23,470 nt of DNA from Caldilineae bacterium (lineage in GTDB: Bacteria > Chloroflexota > Anaerolineae > JAAEKA01): contig JACKBK010000044.1 in assembly GCA_020634555.1 (NCBI GenBank), positions 1-23,470 of the forward strand, written 5' to 3'. The position numbers and the translations under genes were made by a program. This document shows positions 1 to 7,539 of the stretch, piece after piece (position 1 is the stretch's first letter; the number at the start of each line of letters is the position of its first letter). The notes beneath the pieces were generated by a model, which saw only the letters and a list, made by a program, of their open reading frames with translations, did no database searches and was not told where the DNA came from.

Positions 1-474
1 ATCCAGCGCCTGCTGATAGAGACGATAGCCCTCATCGTAATGCCTGGCCAGCGCCTCGGTCAACCAGCCGCCGTCTTCCAGAAACCCCTCGCTGGCTTGC
101 TTGTTGTCAGCGGCCTGTAACCGCCAGCCATCGGCCGCGACAACGTAGAAATCCTCTTCCTGAAACGGCGTGTAGCGGCCGCTCTGCGCGTTGAAATTCC
201 AGGTTCGATGGCGCACCCACTGCCACCAGACCACCACCGGGGCACGCACGCGGAACTTGAACTCCACCATCTCAAAGGGAGTCGTGTGGCGGTGGCGCAA
301 CAGGTAGAAAAGCAGCCTCTTGTCGCGCTCGGCGCCCTTGCTCTCACCCAGGAACGAAGCACGCGCGGCCGCGACGATGGCGTTGTCATCGCCCATCACG
401 TCCTGCAGTTCGACCCATCCCTTGTCCAAGATATCCACGCGCTTGCCGAGCCACGGCTGGTTGGTTTCCGCCAC
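1..474 (-). CDS. thyX: Flavin-dependent thymidylate synthase ThyX (partial, C-terminus beyond window)
   Basis: Makes dTMP from dUMP using methylene-THF and FAD/NADPH in the cytosol. Reading the minus strand from a GTG at 474-472 gives 158 uninterrupted codons to the window edge. The ThyX signature RHR-X7-S is explicit: RHR at residues 88-90, then TWNFNAQ and Ser98 (RHRTWNFNAQSGRY). Before it comes an LLRHRHTTPFEMVEF segment at about 58-72, matching the family's conserved 'RHxHxTPFEH' region. The GTG start is supported by a GGGAGGTG Shine-Dalgarno at 480-487. The start lies only 2 nt past the stop of the CBS gene upstream, so the two are almost certainly co-transcribed and translationally coupled. 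There is no ATG near the N-terminus, so the gene is easily missed. About 60-100 C-terminal residues should lie to the left of the window. ThyX consumes the methylene-THF that the glycine cleavage system (7.6-10.9 kb) produces. Confidence 0.92.
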   Translation of the reverse strand, partial: MAETNQPWLGKRVDILDKGWVELQDVMGDDNAIVAAARASFLGESKGAERDKRLLFYLLRHRHTTPFEMVEFKFRVRAPVVVWWQWVRHRTWNFNAQSGRYTPFQEEDFYVVAADGWRLQAADNKQASEGFLEDGGWLTEALARHYDEGYRLYQQALD

Positions 475-476
475 AG

Positions 477-1115
477 CTACACCTCCCGGATGTCGAGGTC
501 GTCCACCGGCAACTCGTCCAGAATCGCCTCCAGGTCCTCGGCGTTGAGATCGATCACCTTGAAGGCCATCAACACGCTGTCGTCGTCGGTTAGGTTGCCC
601 AGGCTGATCAGATGGCCGCCGGCGCGGGCGATATCGGTCAGGATGTCAGCCTGAATGCCGCGGAAGGCCGGCGCCCGTAGCGTCACCCGCAAACCGCGCT
701 CCTCTCCGCCCAGCAGCCGCAGGAAGATGCGGAACATGTCGGTCTCGGTGATGATACCGATGGCCGCGCCCTCCTCCATGACGACGATCGACCCGATGCG
801 GTTGAAGACCATCATCGACGCCGCCTGTTCCAGCGGCACGTCGGGCGACGTAGTTACCACCTTTGGATTCATCAGCGCGCCGACGGTCAGGTTGGGCGGC
901 TTGGCCACGGAGCGGCGGAACTCGCCGCGGCGGGTCGGCACGGCCAACGCCTGCAAGAGCCGCCGGTCACTGATCATACCGACCAGCTTGCCCTCACCGT
1001 CCAGCACCGGCATTCGCCGCAGCCCCTGGTCGCGCATCCGCTGCAAGGTTGCGCCCGCGGGATCGTCAACCCCGGCAGTGATCAGATCACGGGTCATGAA
1101 ATCACGAACGAACAT
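477..1115 (-). CDS. Two-CBS-domain protein with C-terminal ACT-like domain (AcuB-like)
   Basis: A 212-aa cytosolic protein. Two tandem CBS domains cover roughly residues 1-60 (from MFVRDFMTRDLITA, with PVLDGEGKLVGMISDRRLL) and 75-135 (ALMNPKVVTTSPDVPLEQA, then GIITETDMFRIFLRLLG). A C-terminal segment of about 70 residues (from GLRVTLRAPAFRGIQADIL to the end) has the beta-alpha-beta pattern of an ACT-like domain, as in AcuB-type proteins. CBS pairs bind adenine nucleotides and act as energy sensors; which ligand or partner applies here is unknown. I choose the ATG at 1115 because GGAGG (1121-1125) precedes it. An in-frame TTG at 1139 would add 8 residues but overlaps the upstream gene and lacks a better ribosome site. 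It lies between the pseudo-GDPD gene (stop at 1136) and thyX. The protein at 5399-5836 shares the double-CBS part but lacks the C-terminal domain. Confidence 0.88.
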   Translation of the reverse strand: MFVRDFMTRDLITAGVDDPAGATLQRMRDQGLRRMPVLDGEGKLVGMISDRRLLQALAVPTRRGEFRRSVAKPPNLTVGALMNPKVVTTSPDVPLEQAASMMVFNRIGSIVVMEEGAAIGIITETDMFRIFLRLLGGEERGLRVTLRAPAFRGIQADILTDIARAGGHLISLGNLTDDDSVLMAFKVIDLNAEDLEAILDELPVDDLDIREV

Positions 1116-1135
1116 GGTTTCCTCCAGGCCAGGCG

Positions 1136-1885
1136 TCAATCAGGCTGTGCGGCCTGAGACCGGCCAATGATAACTCCGTCAGCGCCCTGCTCGATCCATG
1201 ACAGCGGATCGTCCGATTCTTGTGGAGCAACCACCAGTACCGCCATGCCGCCAGACTGAGCCGACCTGGCAGTGCGGGCCGAAAACTGCTCGGCGGGCAA
1301 AATAAGGCCGGACGCGACAGGGCGATAAAAAGGGGCCAGCCCGAATCGACTGACCGTCAGAAACGTGCTTGTCTCGCCAGATGTCAAGGCAGTAGCGAGA
1401 TCAGGCGCCTGTTGGCGCAGCGTCTCGACCAGTTGCTGGTCGTCGACCAGGGCCAGCAGACGGCCGCGGGCATTGTGGGTGTCTGCTGTGTGCAACAGCG
1501 CAGCCAACGACTGCAGGCTCGGCTCACGCAGTTCAACCGCAAAGCGCGCGTCAGGGAACTCCGTCAACAACTGGTCGAGGCTGACGACCTGCCCGCTGGC
1601 GTCGTCGGACGTCTCAGCGGCCGCCGCGGCCACCAACTCGCCGTTCTGAGCCAGGGAGACCGGTGTGTAGAACCCGGTCGCGCCGCCGGCCGCGGCAGCT
1701 TGAAACGCTGCCAGCGTCAACGGCGCTGCGTCGCCACCTTCCGGTTCGACCAGCACCAGCGGCCCGGCATCAGGATTGAAGAATGTCCCTGCGTCGATGG
1801 GATCAATCGTCAGGAGGCGATAGACACCAAAGATCAGCAGAAGGACTATGACCAGCAGAATGAAACGAACGAGGCCTTGGCGCAT
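1136..1885 (-). CDS. Membrane-anchored degenerate glycerophosphodiester phosphodiesterase-like (pseudo-GDPD) protein
   Basis: 249 aa. Residues 8-23 form one hydrophobic N-terminal segment (ILLVIVLLLIFGVYRLL), a signal anchor, so the rest is probably outside the membrane. The remainder follows the GDPD TIM-barrel in order. 'LTLAAFQAAAAGGATGFYTPVSLAQNGELVA' (about 56-86) aligns with the usual 'PENTLAAFxxAxxxGAdxiElDVqlTkDGxlVv'. 'VSLDQLLTEFPDARFAVELRE' (101-121) is the middle strand. 'WIEQGADGVIIGRS' near the C-terminus matches 'LLxxGVDGIITDxP'. However, the catalytic residues are gone: no HRG near the start, PENT is replaced by APLT, ExD by YTP, and the VxHD histidine is missing. I infer a non-catalytic GDPD fold with a binding or scaffold role. 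A promoter (TAGACG, 18 nt, TAAAAT) lies upstream, and it heads the run with the CBS gene and thyX. Confidence 0.7.
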   Translation of the reverse strand: MRQGLVRFILLVIVLLLIFGVYRLLTIDPIDAGTFFNPDAGPLVLVEPEGGDAAPLTLAAFQAAAAGGATGFYTPVSLAQNGELVAAAAAETSDDASGQVVSLDQLLTEFPDARFAVELREPSLQSLAALLHTADTHNARGRLLALVDDQQLVETLRQQAPDLATALTSGETSTFLTVSRFGLAPFYRPVASGLILPAEQFSARTARSAQSGGMAVLVVAPQESDDPLSWIEQGADGVIIGRSQAAQPD

Positions 1886-1937
1886 GGCTCCAATCTCAGG
1901 CAGAGAAACGAGGGGATTGGGACAGTTCTACGCCCCC

Positions 1938-1967
1938 ATTTTACCACTGAAGTGTGAAATCCGTCTA
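1938..1967 (-). promoter_or_regulatory. Promoter for pseudo-GDPD / CBS / thyX run
   Basis: On the minus strand, -35 TAGACG (1967-1962) and -10 TAAAAT (1943-1938) are 18 nt apart. The -10 is preceded by TGG, making it an extended -10. It lies about 55 nt upstream of the ATG at 1885 and is the only good candidate in this gap. Confidence 0.5.
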
Positions 1968-1979
1968 GGCGGCAGGCAT

Positions 1980-2017
1980 GAAAAAGGCGGTACAGCGACC
2001 ACATCACTGCACCGCCT
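1980..2017 (-). terminator. Rho-independent terminator of the Yip1-like gene
   Basis: Read on the minus strand, AGGCGGT pairs with ACCGCCT (2017-2011 with 1991-1985). The inner pair CAG/CTG extends the stem across one mismatch. A run of five T follows at once (1985-1981). It sits 20 nt after the stop at 2038, so it closes that gene before the pseudo-GDPD promoter. Confidence 0.75.
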
Positions 2018-2037
2018 GATCGAACAACCAAATCAGA

Positions 2038-2634
2038 TCAATTGGCCAGCGCGCCCAGCCCCATCATCCCGACGCCAAAGATGCCGGTGATGATCAGGCC
2101 GATCACAAAGATCACCAGCCAGCCGATGATGGCCGTGATAACTGCCTTGCCGGTATCGAAGTCCAGCGCCTCGCGAATGGCGATGATACCGGCCACCAGC
2201 GACCAGATGCTGACAACGATGCTGAGAATCGCACCAACGCAGGGGATAAAGTTCAGCACGTTCAACCACTGCGGCGCGTACGCGTATCCGATGGTTCTCA
2301 TCAACTCGCCCGGTTCCGCGGTGCCGCCGAAGAAGCGAGTGCCAATAAACCAGGTCAGGTAAGACCAAACGTAGTAGCCGATGACTGTCCACACTGCAAC
2401 GAACACGGCGGCCACGAGCAGTCCAAAGAAGGTCGTTGATGCTCCCAATGCACTGCCGATGACAGATGAAAACAGGGCGCCGATCAGCGAACCTGCAAAG
2501 GACAACAGCGCCGCGATAATCACGACGGTCAGGGCCTCGCGGTTCAGGCTGGCATCGGCTTCAACCTCGTTGTACAGCGTTACGTCAAGTCTCGCGGCGC
2601 GCAATCCGCGACTGATCATTGCGTTGAAATCCAT
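2038..2634 (-). CDS. Yip1-domain multi-pass membrane protein
   Basis: 198 aa. The soluble N-terminal part (MDFNAMISRGLRAARLDVTLYNEVEAD, about 30 residues) is followed by four or five hydrophobic helices: ALTVVIIAALLSFAGSLIGAL, FFGLLVAAVFVAVWTVIGYY, IGYAYAPQWLNVLNFIPCVG, ILSIVVSIWSLVAGIIAI and a last GWLVIFVIGLIITGIFGVG. The order of helices and the motif 'RTIGYAYAPQ...FIPxVG' are those of the bacterial Yip1/YIP domain family. The eukaryotic members act in vesicle traffic, and the bacterial role is unknown. The ATG at 2634 is preceded by CCGGAGG. A longer in-frame reading upstream has low-complexity content and no start support, so I reject it. It is monocistronic, with a strong promoter at 2824-2852 and a terminator at 1980-2017. 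Confidence 0.82.
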   Translation of the reverse strand: MDFNAMISRGLRAARLDVTLYNEVEADASLNREALTVVIIAALLSFAGSLIGALFSSVIGSALGASTTFFGLLVAAVFVAVWTVIGYYVWSYLTWFIGTRFFGGTAEPGELMRTIGYAYAPQWLNVLNFIPCVGAILSIVVSIWSLVAGIIAIREALDFDTGKAVITAIIGWLVIFVIGLIITGIFGVGMMGLGALAN

Positions 2635-3033
2635 GAATTTGCCTCCGGGTAAGTTCAAGAACAGGCAAACGCACCAGCGTTTGCAGATTAGGACGGATGG
2701 AGAGTTGGTTCTCGGGCCACCGAGGACGGACGTGGCGTGGTGTTCTCTACCTCCTGCTTTTGGCGCCTGCCGCCGCGTGGACCGCTGCGTCTTTCTTTCA
2801 AGCGAATAGGCGAGACAACGATGAGCATACCATAGTCGCAGGTTGATGTCAATCAGTCCGCGATTTTCTCGCGGCCGCCCTGAAATTCTGGCATGCTGTA
2901 ATACGCGCCGAAGAACTCGTTGATAAGTTTGCAGACGGAGTTTGCGTTTGCAAGTCAAGCCGGCCGGCGCCGCGTGACATCGCCAGTTCGCCGCCGGTCG
3001 AATCTCGGATTGTATGAGAAAGGAGTTTGGACC
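2635..3033. other. Divergent intergenic region with a long leader for the Yip1-like gene
   Basis: 399 bp between two divergent genes, with no supportable gene in it. On the minus side it holds a promoter (2824-2852) and about 180 nt of leader. The leader contains a perfect 8-bp hairpin, GCAAACGC-acca-GCGTTTGC (2665-2684), 30 nt before the ATG. A small hairpin, CCGCGA-ttttc-TCGCGG, lies at 2858-2874. On the plus side I see no convincing promoter for the 741-aa gene. A TGnTGTAATAC-like -10 near 2897-2905 is only suggestive. No tRNA-like arm or recognisable riboswitch core was seen. Confidence 0.6.
2824..2852 (-). promoter_or_regulatory. Strong sigma-70-type promoter of the Yip1-like gene
   Basis: On the minus strand, the -35 is a perfect TTGACA (2852-2847), the spacer is 17 nt, and the -10 is TATGCT (2829-2824), preceded by TGG. 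Transcription would start near 2817, leaving a leader of about 180 nt before the ATG at 2634. Confidence 0.7.
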
Positions 3034-5259
3034 ATGGCTAGTGAGAGTAGTAGTGGAAGCCAGAAGAGCATGAAATCGAGGGGCGCCCGCATCGTCGGGC
3101 AGGTAGACCTGGAGGAAATGCGGGGAGTCCCGCGCGACCTGGGCCTGCACGCCTATGCATTCGACACTCAAGGTGAGCTGCTCGGTTCGACCAAGGTAGG
3201 ACGGAACGGCAGTTTTGAGGTTGCGACAGAGCTTCGCGAGCCTCAGGATGTCACTGTCGTCGTCAGCCCGGCTGACGACCCGAAGAAGTTTCGCGGCGAG
3301 GCAACCTACCGGCAGCAGTACGCCGCGGCCGACTGGATCCGCGAGGACAACGCGCTGCGGCTGAGCGCTGAGATCTACCTGCTGAAATACATCTGGTGGC
3401 CCTGGTGGCCGCAGCGTATCTGCGTTTCGGGCCATGTGCGCAAGGTACACAACGAGGACGGACACACGGAGACGTGCCCCGTGCCCTACGTCAAGGTCGA
3501 GGTCTTCGACGTCGACCGGGAGTGGTGCTGGTGGGACTACATCGTCGCCGCGCTGCCCGATCTGCTGGACCGCAAGGTCGTTCGCATCCCCGACTTGATC
3601 AAGGAGCGACCGCCGCGCTTCAAGCGCATCCCGCTGCCGGATCCGCCGCCCGAACTGATCAACCCGCGCGAGGTCGTGGCCGCGGCCCGGATGAGCGATC
3701 TCGGCGGCTACGTCAGCCTCGACCCGCAACCGCTGCCACCGCGCGAGCTGGCTGACAGCCTGGTCAACATGAACATCCGCGGCCTGGCAGCCGGCTCGGC
3801 AGCCGGCTACAATCCGCAGCCCGATCCGCCGCTGCCTGCCATGCAGTTCGAGCGAATCGGCGAAATGAAATCCGTCGCGCCGGCAGTTGCCGAGCGCCTG
3901 GACAAGCTCACGCTGACCAGCAAGCTCGCGCCGTGGATTGTCTGGCCCGGCTGCTTCTACAGCAAGGAACTGGTCTGCACCACCTACACAAACTGCAGCG
4001 GCTACTTCGAGTGCTGCTTCGACTGGTACCCGTGGCACTTGCGCAATGGCCGGCTGCGCTTCGACAAGCGGCCGGACATCGTGATCAAGGTCACTCAGGT
4101 GATAGGCGGCGTCGAGCACGTCATCTACCTGGACCCGTACACCAGCACCCGCTGGAACGTGACCAACGCCCACATCGACCTCTTCCTGGACGACGAGGAG
4201 ATCGTCTGCGGCAGCGGCTGCATGGGCGAGCCTCTGCCCGGCGAGCAGATGGCCACCATCCTGCGCATCGGCGCCGACCCGGTTTGGAAGATCGACCAGG
4301 CCAGCGGCATGTATCATGTGCCAGGCACGGACAACGCGGCTTACGGCGGCAGCCTGTACCTCTTCGGAGCGTTCAGCGACGACCTGCTCGGCGGCAACGT
4401 GACGGAGAAGACCTACTACCGCCTGTCGTACGCCGAGAAGACTGGCCCAGGCACGCCGCCCGATTCAGACTTCACACCGATCCGGACCCAGTTCATGGTA
4501 CAACGCGCGCTGCCGGAGGGCTCGTTTGATCCCTCCTACTTGATTGGGCCAAAGCCGGTCAACGGCACGCCTGACCTCTACGAAGTCATGGATACGGACC
4601 ATTGGTGGATTATAGATGGCTTTGCCGGCCTGACCACGCCGGGAGATACCCTTCTGGCGCGCTGGAACACGGGCTTCGAGGTGGATGAGGGCGACTACAT
4701 CCTGCGCATGGAGATGTTCGACTGGCAGGGCAACAAGATCACGACCATGAACTTCCCGGATCACGGCGGGGACGGCAGCGGCGCGGATCCCGATCCTGTG
4801 CCGGTGGTAGTCGATCACCTGGACCTGAAGGTACACATCGACAACAAGAAGGTGGAGTTCAGCCTGGGCACTCCGGCCACCAACCCATGTGGCGTCGTGC
4901 CCTGGTTGCCGACCCCGGAGTTGACCTTCACCGTCCACGCCGCACAAGATAACGGCCGCGTGCACAGATGGGACCTGGACTTCACCAAGGGCGTCGACCC
5001 GACGCGGATCAACATCCACGAAGATAGTTACCCCACCGGCCAGTCGCCGGTCAACGAGGACGTTACCACCAACAAGCTGCGTTTGTCGGAGCCAGTCACG
5101 CCGTCGAACCCGACGGGCGACCTGCAAGGAACCTGCGCCTTCGCGCTGATCCTGCATGCCTGGCGGCACGTGCGCGGCAACGCCGGCTTCATCTACGAAG
5201 GCGAGAAGATCTACGCGCTGGCCATCGAGAAGTGCCCGGTGTGCCCGGAATGTGACTGA
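3034..5259 (+). CDS. Unrecognised 741-aa beta-rich protein with PQPLPP/PQPDPP motifs and cysteine clusters
   Basis: I do not recognise a defined family. The ATG at 3034 has AGGAG at 3021-3025; the longer reading from 2920 has no such support. There is no signal peptide or membrane helix, so the protein is probably cytosolic unless it uses another export route. Residues 18-115 look like a transthyretin/carboxypeptidase-regulatory beta-sandwich (ARIVGQVDLE...GLHAYAFDTQGELLGS...NGSFEV). A second such unit starts at ICVSGHVRKV (about 129-162). Trp-rich patches occur at 121-125 (WWPWW) and 164-167 (WCWW). A linker at 198-268 carries DPPPELINP, DPQPLPPREL (230-239) and NPQPDPPLP (260-268). Residues 307-328 hold five Cys, and the C-terminus is CPVCPEC (734-740). 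The rest is beta-rich (EGDYILRMEMFDWQGNKITT). It has GC-rich codons like its neighbours, is monocistronic, and is closed by a hairpin at 5317-5359. Confidence 0.85.
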   Translation: MASESSSGSQKSMKSRGARIVGQVDLEEMRGVPRDLGLHAYAFDTQGELLGSTKVGRNGSFEVATELREPQDVTVVVSPADDPKKFRGEATYRQQYAAADWIREDNALRLSAEIYLLKYIWWPWWPQRICVSGHVRKVHNEDGHTETCPVPYVKVEVFDVDREWCWWDYIVAALPDLLDRKVVRIPDLIKERPPRFKRIPLPDPPPELINPREVVAAARMSDLGGYVSLDPQPLPPRELADSLVNMNIRGLAAGSAAGYNPQPDPPLPAMQFERIGEMKSVAPAVAERLDKLTLTSKLAPWIVWPGCFYSKELVCTTYTNCSGYFECCFDWYPWHLRNGRLRFDKRPDIVIKVTQVIGGVEHVIYLDPYTSTRWNVTNAHIDLFLDDEEIVCGSGCMGEPLPGEQMATILRIGADPVWKIDQASGMYHVPGTDNAAYGGSLYLFGAFSDDLLGGNVTEKTYYRLSYAEKTGPGTPPDSDFTPIRTQFMVQRALPEGSFDPSYLIGPKPVNGTPDLYEVMDTDHWWIIDGFAGLTTPGDTLLARWNTGFEVDEGDYILRMEMFDWQGNKITTMNFPDHGGDGSGADPDPVPVVVDHLDLKVHIDNKKVEFSLGTPATNPCGVVPWLPTPELTFTVHAAQDNGRVHRWDLDFTKGVDPTRINIHEDSYPTGQSPVNEDVTTNKLRLSEPVTPSNPTGDLQGTCAFALILHAWRHVRGNAGFIYEGEKIYALAIEKCPVCPECD

Positions 5260-5316
5260 GGTATGGCTGGAGCGGATCGATTGACGCCACAGTTGACCGT
5301 TAGCGCCTGAGAAGAC

Positions 5317-5359
5317 AATTGACCCGCTGCCCGGCAAGATGCTGGGCGGCGGGTCAATT
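5317..5359. terminator. Long bidirectional terminator hairpin
   Basis: AATTGACCCGC (5317-5327) pairs with GCGGGTCAATT (5349-5359), and the stem continues inwards through GCCC/GGGC and GC/GC with two G-T wobbles. That gives a 19-bp stem around the 5-nt loop AAGAT. It lies between convergent genes (741-aa protein, stop 5259; CBS protein, stop 5399). Only short T runs flank it, so termination strength is uncertain, but the position and symmetry suit a shared terminator. Confidence 0.75.
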
Positions 5360-5398
5360 TCATTGATCCGGATCTGCAGCGCGCGCCGCTTCGAGACG

Positions 5399-5836
5399 CT
5401 ACGCTGTCCCTTCCTGCTCGTCGAACCAGGCGATCAGAATGCGGAAGATATCCGATTCCGTCATGATGCCCTGGAGTTCGCCACCCTCGTTGACCACTGG
5501 AAGTCCACCGATCTTGTAGGTGTACATCATCTTGGCCGCGTCCTTTATGGTTGTATCCGGCGTGACCGTATACGGATCCTTGGTCATGATGATACCAACC
5601 GACAGCTTGGAAAGCTGGTAGTGCATCTCCCAAATGCTCAACGTCGTGGCTTCGGACGGTGAGGCCTCACGAATATCGCTGCGGGTGACGATACCGACCA
5701 ACTTGCCTCGGTCGACCACTGGCAGGCGGCGGATGTTGTTGGTGCGCATCAGTTTGTGCGCATCGGGCAGAGACGTGCGGGTATCCACGGTGATGACCCG
5801 GCGGGTCATCCAATCCTTGACGTGAAGGTCTTTCAC
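5399..5836 (-). CDS. Stand-alone two-CBS-domain protein
   Basis: 145 aa, consisting almost only of a CBS pair. CBS1 spans about residues 5-58 (VKDWMTRRVITVDTRTSLPDA ... RRLPVVDRGKLVGIVTRSDIRE). CBS2 spans about 80-140 (VGIIMTKDPYTVTPDTTIKDAA ... GGLPVVNEGGELQGIMTESDIFRILIAWF). The G-h-h-T-x-S/T-D motifs (GIVTRSD, GIMTESD), which bind the nucleotide ribose and phosphate in this family, are both intact. The protein probably binds AMP/ADP/ATP as a dimer. The start is GTG at 5836 behind AAGGAGG (about 5845-5851). The longer ATG reading at 5878 runs back through the ribosome site and is rejected. The protein resembles the CBS part of the 477-1115 protein. A promoter with a dyad in its spacer lies upstream (5888-5916), hinting at repressor control. 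Confidence 0.9.
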   Translation of the reverse strand: MKDLHVKDWMTRRVITVDTRTSLPDAHKLMRTNNIRRLPVVDRGKLVGIVTRSDIREASPSEATTLSIWEMHYQLSKLSVGIIMTKDPYTVTPDTTIKDAAKMMYTYKIGGLPVVNEGGELQGIMTESDIFRILIAWFDEQEGTA

Positions 5837-5887
5837 GATCTGTTCCTCCTTGCAAAGAACGGAAAACCAACGGTCCAATATAACGCG

Positions 5888-5916
5888 AGCTTAACACAAT
5901 CGGTTGTGTATGTCAA
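5888..5916 (-). promoter_or_regulatory. CBS-gene promoter with a perfect dyad in the spacer (candidate operator)
   Basis: On the minus strand, the -35 is a perfect TTGACA (5916-5911), the spacer is 17 nt, and the -10 is the weak TAAGCT (5893-5888), preceded by TGT. The spacer contains the perfect inverted repeat ACACAA-ccga-TTGTGT (5909-5894). A good -35, a poor -10 and a dyad filling the spacer are the usual layout of a regulated promoter. The regulator is unknown. Confidence 0.6.
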
Positions 5917-5997
5917 TCCACCAGTTTTGCTGTCCTCGCGGCAAACCTAATGAGACGATGACATGTTTAGCGGCCTCGACGTGATCAATCTCGGCTG

Positions 5998-7539
5998 TCA
6001 TGCAATCATGCTCTCCAGTTTCTGGTCAATCAACGTTTGCGTCAGATCCTCCTGCTGCTTGCCCCATTCGCCTAACTCGATCAGCATCTCACGGCTGGGG
6101 TATTTAAGAGTCCTCAGATCTGTCGCGTTAACCTGTGTATGGCCATTGAAGCGCCGAACTTGCTCGTCGATAGCCGTCGTATTGAGGAAGAGTACCAACC
6201 CGCGCGCTAACGCCTCTGTCAGGCCATGCTTGTTCTCGTGGAATATGTTGAGATGATTCTCGAAGCCCAGCATCGGAGCACTATCAAACACAACCGGGTC
6301 AACAATGCTGGCAACCACACGCCGTGCTTCCTCTTTGGAAGAGAATCGCCGCACCACGCAGTAGAATCCCTTAGGATAGAGCCATTTGTCAGTTTCGTGG
6401 TTGTGAACAATGGCATTGGGTTTCTTTGTCCCGAGCAACGGCCAAGTTGTCACTGAGTTGCTAAAATGGCTCGCATAGAGCAGCGGCACAGTGCCCTCCT
6501 CAGGCATGGCGCGCAGAAATGTCTTCACTCGAAAATCGACAACTGGCCCAGTTGAGACAGAAATGCCCAGTTCGGCAAGCGAATGGCAAACCACCGGCGA
6601 TTGCTCCAGAAAATGTCCATCCGGCGAGGTGGGCACATGAATAAACTGCTCTGGATCGTCAGGTAGCACAATCTGATCGAACGGATATTGGTGGCTCGCG
6701 AGATCGCCGAAAGTGCTGTCTGTAGACAGCGACACCGTGACCATTCCCTGTTGAGCACCTCGTTCCAGCAGGATAATGATGTTTTCCTGAAGCACTTCGT
6801 CGTCCTTAAACGCAGCGTTGCGCGACCCAAACAGGTGCATATGCAACAATGCTGATCGTTCCAGGATATATTCACGAAACGGCTTGTAGTAGGGTCCGTT
6901 GCAGAAGCTGCGCGGGATAATCGCAACCAACTGGCCGTGATCGACCAATAGGCCTAGCGCCAATGCCACGAAGGCCGAATACAGGTTGACGGTCTCGATT
7001 CCGGCTCGCCGTAGTGCCGCCCGATGCCCGGAATCGCTGCGAATCTTCTTGTAAGGGGGATTCAGAATAGCGTGGGTGTAAGTCGGAAGCGCGCGAGCAA
7101 AAAGACTGCCCGACAACCAGTCAGTTGCAGCATAAATGAAGTCCTCGCCGCGAATGGTATATGATATCCCCGATTCCTTTTGGAATTTACCCAGAGTAAT
7201 GGCGAGCTTCGGATGCAGCACAGAGTCGATCTCGAACGCATCGATTTCTAGCTGGTTACAGATGAACCCGCCCGCCAGCCAGCGGCGCAGGAAAGCAACC
7301 GACAACGAACCGGTCCCCGCACCTGCATCCAGCAAACGACACGCGCCCCCCGCGCCAGGAACAAACAATCCGGCCATGAAATCAGCGATGGCAACCGGCG
7401 TAAAGAACTGGCCAAACTGGGCTTTGCGCTCAGCATCGGCAACTTTGCCATTAGCTAATTGAACATTCTCGGTATCTACAATCACTGTTCTTTCAGAGTT
7501 CGCTTCCCCTCTCCCAATCAACCCAGTTCCGCCAAGCAT
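5998..7539 (-). CDS. N6-adenine DNA methyltransferase, BsuBI/PstI-like, apparently orphan
   Basis: 513 aa. It transfers a methyl group from SAM to adenine N6. Motif X-like QFGQFFTP lies at 41-48, the SAM-binding motif I LLDAGAGTGSLS at 69-80, motif IV NPPY at 160-163, and motif VIII-like IIPRSFCNGPYYKPFR in the middle; a C-terminal target-recognition part follows. The X-I-IV order and the 'ERKAxxGQFFTP...GAGTGSL' start resemble M.PstI/M.BsuBI (about 500 aa, CTGCAG); this specificity is an inference. No endonuclease gene follows: downstream is only the CBS promoter. Sampled lines have about 48-52 % GC against about 60-65 % in the gcv genes, suggesting transfer. It starts 40 nt after gcvPB ends. 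The ATG at 7539 lies inside a 12-bp inverted repeat and has no Shine-Dalgarno. A GTG at residue 18 (before IVDTENVQL) is an alternative start. Confidence 0.85.
   Translation of the reverse strand: MLGGTGLIGRGEANSERTVIVDTENVQLANGKVADAERKAQFGQFFTPVAIADFMAGLFVPGAGGACRLLDAGAGTGSLSVAFLRRWLAGGFICNQLEIDAFEIDSVLHPKLAITLGKFQKESGISYTIRGEDFIYAATDWLSGSLFARALPTYTHAILNPPYKKIRSDSGHRAALRRAGIETVNLYSAFVALALGLLVDHGQLVAIIPRSFCNGPYYKPFREYILERSALLHMHLFGSRNAAFKDDEVLQENIIILLERGAQQGMVTVSLSTDSTFGDLASHQYPFDQIVLPDDPEQFIHVPTSPDGHFLEQSPVVCHSLAELGISVSTGPVVDFRVKTFLRAMPEEGTVPLLYASHFSNSVTTWPLLGTKKPNAIVHNHETDKWLYPKGFYCVVRRFSSKEEARRVVASIVDPVVFDSAPMLGFENHLNIFHENKHGLTEALARGLVLFLNTTAIDEQVRRFNGHTQVNATDLRTLKYPSREMLIELGEWGKQQEDLTQTLIDQKLESMIA

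Noticed and set aside
2980..3010. Possible tRNA T-arm-like sequence (GGTCGAATC)
   Set aside because: No matching acceptor, anticodon or D arm around it.
2038..4317. A 759-codon minus-strand open frame covering the Yip1-like gene and the antisense of the 741-aa gene
   Set aside because: Only the last 198 residues (from the ATG at 2634) have a ribosome site and family resemblance; the rest is a low-complexity antisense reading of a GC-rich gene.
4465..5337. Minus-strand 290-codon frame
   Set aside because: It lies antisense to the well-supported 741-aa gene and has no start signal or recognisable domain.
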